Shown piece by piece: positions 60,967-64,000 of a stretch of 64,000 bases of DNA. The translations under genes were made by a program, and so were the position numbers. Location: positions 1 to 64,000 of the forward strand of contig CAXSFE010000001.1 of NCBI GenBank assembly GCA_964236585.1, given 5' to 3'. The notes below the pieces were generated by a model. That model worked only from the letters and a program-made list of their open reading frames with translations. It was not told where the DNA came from and did not search any database. This DNA is from CAXSEF01 sp964236585. GTDB taxonomy: Bacteria; Pseudomonadota; Alphaproteobacteria; Acetobacterales; Acetobacteraceae. Each line of letters begins with the position of its first letter. Positions within the stretch are counted from its first letter, which is position 1.

Positions 60967-62118
60967 TCACGACGACCCCTCCGCGGCGACGGCGGCGGCA
61001 ATGGTGCGGGTCAGGATCCGGATGTCGCTGCGCAGCTCGGCGGTGGACTGGGAGCGGCCCTGTTCCGCCTCCGAGATGAGCCGGTTGAGGGCGGCCTCGA
61101 TGTTGCGCAGGTGGCTGCGGGCCGCGCCGTCGCCCTCGGGCCGGCTGTCCGAGAGGCGCTGCAGGACGGGGGCGAGGGCAGCCTGTCCCTCGGCGACGCG
61201 GAGCATGAGCTGCTGGTTGGCGCGGTTGGAGTCGGCGAGCTGGCCGAGGCGTTCGGTCAGCGAGAGCACCGCGGCGTTGGACTGGGCGCGGCCTTCCTCG
61301 CCGCGGGCCAGGATGCGCTGCAGGTTCTCCATGTTCTCCGCGGTGGTCTCCAGCAGCGCCTGGACGTAGACGGGCACCGAGCCCTCGCCGTCGCCGCCGA
61401 GCACGCCGGAGGACAGGCGGGTCAGGCCTGCGAGCCACTCCTCCAGTTCGTTGAAGAACCGGTTCTGCGCCTGGCCCGCGGTGAGGTCGAGGAAGCCCAG
61501 CACCAGGGCGCCGGCGAGGCCGAGCATGGAGGAGGAGAACGCTGTGCCCATGCCGTGCAGCGGGCGGGACAGGCCGGACTTCAGCTGGTCGAACAGCACG
61601 TTGACGTCGCCGTTGCCGACGGACATCGCGTTGATGACGTCGGCCACCGAGCCGATGGTGAGCAGCAGGCCCCAGAAGGTGCCGAGCAGGCCGAGGAAGA
61701 TCAGCAGCCCGGTCATGTAGCGCGACAGCTCGCGGCTCTCGTCCAGGCGCGAGGCGAGGCTGTCGAGCAGGGAACGCATCGCCGGGGCGGACAGGGTGAA
61801 GCGGTCCTCGCCGTCGCGGTTGCGGCCGCGCGAGGCGAGCATGCTGGCCATCGGCGCGAGCAGCCTGGGCTGGGGCAGGGCGGCGAGGCGCTGGCGGGAC
61901 TGCTGGAACGTTTCCAGCCAGCGGACCTCGGGCGACAGGCGCAGCACCTGGCGCAGGTTCCAGGCCACGCCGAGCAGCAGGACCAGGACGATCAGGCCGT
62001 TCAGCACCGGGTTGTTGGCGAAGGCGACCAGCAGCACCGGGGACAGCACGCCGGCAACGACGAGCACCGCCGCGAGGAACAGCACCATCCGGACCAGGAA
62101 GGTGGTCGGCCGGGTCAT
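60967..62118 (-). CDS. MotA/TolQ/ExbB-like proton-channel protein
   Basis: 383 residues. Two N-terminal helices (VRMVLFLAAVLVVAGVLSPV and VLNGLIVLVLLLGVAWNLRQ), then a cytoplasmic stretch and two further helices: YMTGLLIFLGLLGTFWGLLL with TIGSVADVIN, and LHGMGTAFSSSMLGLAGALV. The LGLLGTFWGL and GMGTAFSSSMLGL stretches match the TolQ/ExbB/MotA core (LGTVxG, GIxxALxTTxxGL). A helical cytoplasmic tail of about 140 residues follows. ATG 62118 overlaps the TGA of the upstream OmpA-like gene (ATGA). With the MotB-like protein downstream it should form an ion-driven stator complex. Confidence 0.82.
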   Translation of the reverse strand: MTRPTTFLVRMVLFLAAVLVVAGVLSPVLLVAFANNPVLNGLIVLVLLLGVAWNLRQVLRLSPEVRWLETFQQSRQRLAALPQPRLLAPMASMLASRGRNRDGEDRFTLSAPAMRSLLDSLASRLDESRELSRYMTGLLIFLGLLGTFWGLLLTIGSVADVINAMSVGNGDVNVLFDQLKSGLSRPLHGMGTAFSSSMLGLAGALVLGFLDLTAGQAQNRFFNELEEWLAGLTRLSSGVLGGDGEGSVPVYVQALLETTAENMENLQRILARGEEGRAQSNAAVLSLTERLGQLADSNRANQQLMLRVAEGQAALAPVLQRLSDSRPEGDGAARSHLRNIEAALNRLISEAEQGRSQSTAELRSDIRILTRTIAAAVAAEGSS

Positions 62119-62930
62119 CGCTTCCTGGCGGGCGTCGCAGCAGGGGCAGGCGTCGCGGCAGGGGCGGGCGCCGCAGGTTTGCCGCCGCTGCCGGGAGGCT
62201 GGGCCGCAGGGCTGGCTGCCGCGGGCGGCGTGGACGCGGCGGTGCGGGTGATCTCTGCGCGGTCGGGCGGGTCGCCGCCGTCGGAGCCCAGGGCCCGCAC
62301 GTAGATGCGGGGCGAGGCGATGCCCTCGCTGATGAGCACCGCGCGCACCGCCAGCGCGCGGGCCAGCGACAGGCGCCTCGGGGTGGACGGATCGTCGGTG
62401 GTGCCGACGGACCAGGCGTTCACGTCCAGCGTGGCGGCCGTGTCGGCCTTCAGCGGTCCGGCGAGGGTGCGCAGGGCCGCCACGGCGGCGGGATTGAGGT
62501 CCGAGCGGCCGGCGCCGAAGCTCACCCGCAGGCCGCCCGGCAGGGGGCTCACCGTGTCGGGGGCGTCGGCCACGACCGGCACGGGCGGGGGCGGGCTCGG
62601 ACGTGTCGGCACCGTCGGTTCCGCCGGGGGCAGCGCGGCCCTGGGCGGCGGCGACGCCGGGATGGCGGGCGGCCGCGCGGGCGGCGTGTTCGGTTTCGCG
62701 ACGAAGTGCGGTGCGGCGCGGGGCGTTGCGGGACGGGGGACGGGCCGTCGCTCGACGGCGGGCGGCCTGGCGGGAGCCGGCTGGGCCGGCGGCGCCGAGG
62801 TTCCGAGGCTGTCCAGGGCGCCCTGGTCCACGCTGACCTGGGCACGGGTCGGATGGGCGTGGCAGAGGATCGATAGCGCTGCCGCCGCAAGCAGGCGTGC
62901 CGGGCGGATACGGGGGGTGGACGATCGCAT
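62115..62930 (-). CDS. Exported OmpA-like protein with proline-rich linker
   Basis: 271 residues from ATG 62930. A signal peptide (RIRPARLLAAAALSILCHAH) precedes a very Pro/Ala-rich region (about residues 50-135). A domain like OmpA/MotB C-termini follows: VSFGAGRSDLNPAAVAALRT, LDVNAWSVGTTDDPSTPRRLSLARALAVR, a variant of the peptidoglycan-binding motif with NAWSVG in place of xGHTDs. The usual Asp of GHTD is not obvious, so binding of peptidoglycan is uncertain. The C-terminus is an Ala/Pro repeat ending PARKR. Its stop overlaps the MotA-like start, so the three genes probably form one operon. Confidence 0.75.
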   Translation of the reverse strand: MRSSTPRIRPARLLAAAALSILCHAHPTRAQVSVDQGALDSLGTSAPPAQPAPARPPAVERRPVPRPATPRAAPHFVAKPNTPPARPPAIPASPPPRAALPPAEPTVPTRPSPPPPVPVVADAPDTVSPLPGGLRVSFGAGRSDLNPAAVAALRTLAGPLKADTAATLDVNAWSVGTTDDPSTPRRLSLARALAVRAVLISEGIASPRIYVRALGSDGGDPPDRAEITRTAASTPPAAASPAAQPPGSGGKPAAPAPAATPAPAATPARKR

Positions 62931-63079
62931 TGTGCCCGGACCGTGGCGCAACCCAGGGGCGGACGCAAGCAAGCGGCCCGGCACGTCTGCACAGCGGCGG
63001 CGCATTGGCTTGGACCATTTGCTTCCCGCCGGGGCAAAGTGCGCAGCTCAGGCACCCGGCCCGGATTTCGACCGGACAG
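62931..63079. other. Gap upstream of the OmpA/MotA/MotB-like operon
   Basis: About 150 bp before the decayed repeat at 63080. No gene. It should hold the promoter of the divergent minus-strand operon, but no clear elements were recognised. Confidence 0.3.
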
Positions 63080-63206
63080 GCAGGCGGGTCGAGGCTTCCG
63101 CCTCGATCCCCGAACCGGACCGGACCTTCGGACTTCGAACCCTGAAAGGAAGGTTTGCGAGGACCTCAGGCTCCTGGCGGGTCCGGGCAGGGTCCGGTCC
63201 TGCCTG
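63080..63206. repeat. Bipartite hairpin element, copy 29 (decayed)
   Basis: GGCAGGCGGGTCGAGGC..GCCTCGATCCCCGAA corresponds to the left module. AAGGAAGGTTTGCGAGGACC, then CTCCTGGCGGGTCCGGGCAGGGTCCGG..CCTGCC corresponds to the right. Hairpins are imperfect. Confidence 0.5.
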
Positions 63207-63303
63207 CTGGCCGACCCCTGTCCTGGCGGCTGTCGGCTGGCGTCCGGCGCGGTTCGGGCCCGCCGCTGCGCATGCCGCGAACATCCAACCATGGATCATC
63301 CCG

Positions 63304-64000
63304 ATGGACCCAGCCCTGCTCCATGTCGTTACGGCGATCGCGAACCCGGTGGGCTGGCGCAGCCGCATCGCGCTGTTCCGGCGCTTCGCGGCCCACATGC
63401 GCGACAGCGGCGTGCAGCTCACGGTCGCGGAGTGCGCCTACGGGGAGCGTCCGTTCGAGTGCGCGGACATCGAAGGCGTGCGCCACATCGGGCTGCGCAG
63501 CCGCACCGTGGTGTGGAACAAGGAGTCGCTGCTCAACATCGCGATCAGCCGGCTGCCTCCCGACTGGAAGCATGTGGCGTGGCTGGATGCCGACATCGAG
63601 TTCCGCAGGCCGGACTGGGCGGCGCGGACCGTGGAGGCGCTGCAGCTCTACGACGTCGTGCAGCCCTGGGCCGACTGTTACGATCTCGGGCCGAACGACG
63701 AGCATCTCGCGGCGCACCAGTCGTTCTGCAAGCTGTACTGCGAGGGCAGGCCCATCGTGCAGGGGCCGAACGCCAGGCCGGGCGGGTATGCGTTCGCCCA
63801 TCCCGGCTACGGCTGGGCGGCGACGCGGGCGGCGCTGGAGCATCTCGGCGGGCTGATCGACACGGCGGCGCTGGGGGCTGCGGACCACCACATGGCGATG
63901 GCGCTGGTCGGGCGGGTGGACGAGAGCATCCACGGCGCGATGACGCAGGGCTACAAGGCGCCGCTGCACCGCTGGCAGGCACGGGCGATGCGCCATCTCG
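63304..64000 (+). CDS. Glycosyltransferase-like protein (3' end outside window)
   Basis: The frame is open from ATG 63304 to the window edge (232 codons). It begins MDPALLHVVTAIANPVGWRS. A GT-A-like core is suggested by ECAYGERPFECADIEGVRHI, then KESLLNIAISRLPPDWKHVA and WLDADIEFRRPDWA, where D-A-D fits a DxD metal/nucleotide-sugar motif (about residue 96). HPGYGWAATRAALEHLGGLI and GAADHHMAMALVG follow. The acceptor and sugar are unknown. It is divergent from the OmpA/MotA/MotB-like operon. Confidence 0.7.
   Translation, partial: MDPALLHVVTAIANPVGWRSRIALFRRFAAHMRDSGVQLTVAECAYGERPFECADIEGVRHIGLRSRTVVWNKESLLNIAISRLPPDWKHVAWLDADIEFRRPDWAARTVEALQLYDVVQPWADCYDLGPNDEHLAAHQSFCKLYCEGRPIVQGPNARPGGYAFAHPGYGWAATRAALEHLGGLIDTAALGAADHHMAMALVGRVDESIHGAMTQGYKAPLHRWQARAMRHL

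Noticed and set aside
59457..62930. Zorya anti-phage defence system
   Set aside because: MotA- and MotB-like genes are present, but no ZorC/ZorD/ZorE-type gene is adjacent, and the third gene is an exported OmpA-like protein.

Overview
The window is a GC-rich chromosomal segment, almost certainly from an alphaproteobacterium of the Acetobacteraceae (Rhodospirillales; Roseomonas/Rhodovastum-like). This rests on codon use, the split atpHAGDC operon, the rho-hemJ-hemE-ppsR order, a HEIxH metalloprotease with a glycine-rich solenoid tail, and GANTC (CcrM-type) sites clustered at a probable origin. The family assignment is inference; no rRNA gene is present to confirm it. No prophage, insertion sequence, CRISPR array or plasmid gene was found.

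Layout. 1-5.5 kb: the end of smc, two small minus-strand genes (DUF883-like and DUF488), a NUDIX hydrolase, then pgsA, rho and hemJ. 5.5-8.7 kb: a HAD phosphatase and hemE on the minus strand, a 445-bp gap that looks like the replication origin, and ppsR on the plus strand. 8.8-12.8 kb: a three-gene minus-strand cluster built around a membrane-anchored Clp-type AAA+ ATPase, then a small membrane protein and an orphan HigA-like regulator. 12.9-19.7 kb: formate-tetrahydrofolate ligase, a YegD-like Hsp70, three small hypothetical proteins and an MHS-type transporter. 20-25 kb: the F1 ATP synthase operon atpHAGDC. 25-32 kb: a diiron ferritin-like protein, a DUF1275 protein, an NDH-2, a large secreted alpha/beta-hydrolase and a cytochrome P450. 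32-41.5 kb: three large surface or secreted proteins (a beta-solenoid, a tailspike-like beta-helix protein and a zinc metalloprotease) and tRNA-Leu(UAA). 41.8-48 kb: an aaeAB-like efflux cluster, small membrane or soluble proteins, and ChrA. 48-54 kb: priA, DUF484, xerC, a Cys-rich exported protein and a histidine phosphatase. 53.6-64 kb: a GT4 glycosyltransferase, an SMP-30 lactonase, a DHA2 transporter, TauE/SafE, an OmpA/MotA/MotB-like set without flagellar genes, and the start of a glycosyltransferase-like gene.

The most striking feature is a dispersed non-coding repeat of about 119 bp when intact, with about 30 whole, half or decayed copies in 64 kb. Each copy is an imperfect palindrome of two inverted modules with termini like AGGAAGCAAGG, two hairpins per module and a CTTAAG centre. 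Hairpin arms differ widely between copies but stay base-paired. Copies lie in most gaps between genes, including inside the atp operon and between DUF484 and xerC, and some supply stop codons or a C-terminal coding tail.

Functionally the window mixes core replication and energy genes (smc, probable oriC, priA, xerC, rho, atp, hemE/hemJ) with envelope and secretion functions. All calls come from reading the sequence; no database search was run.
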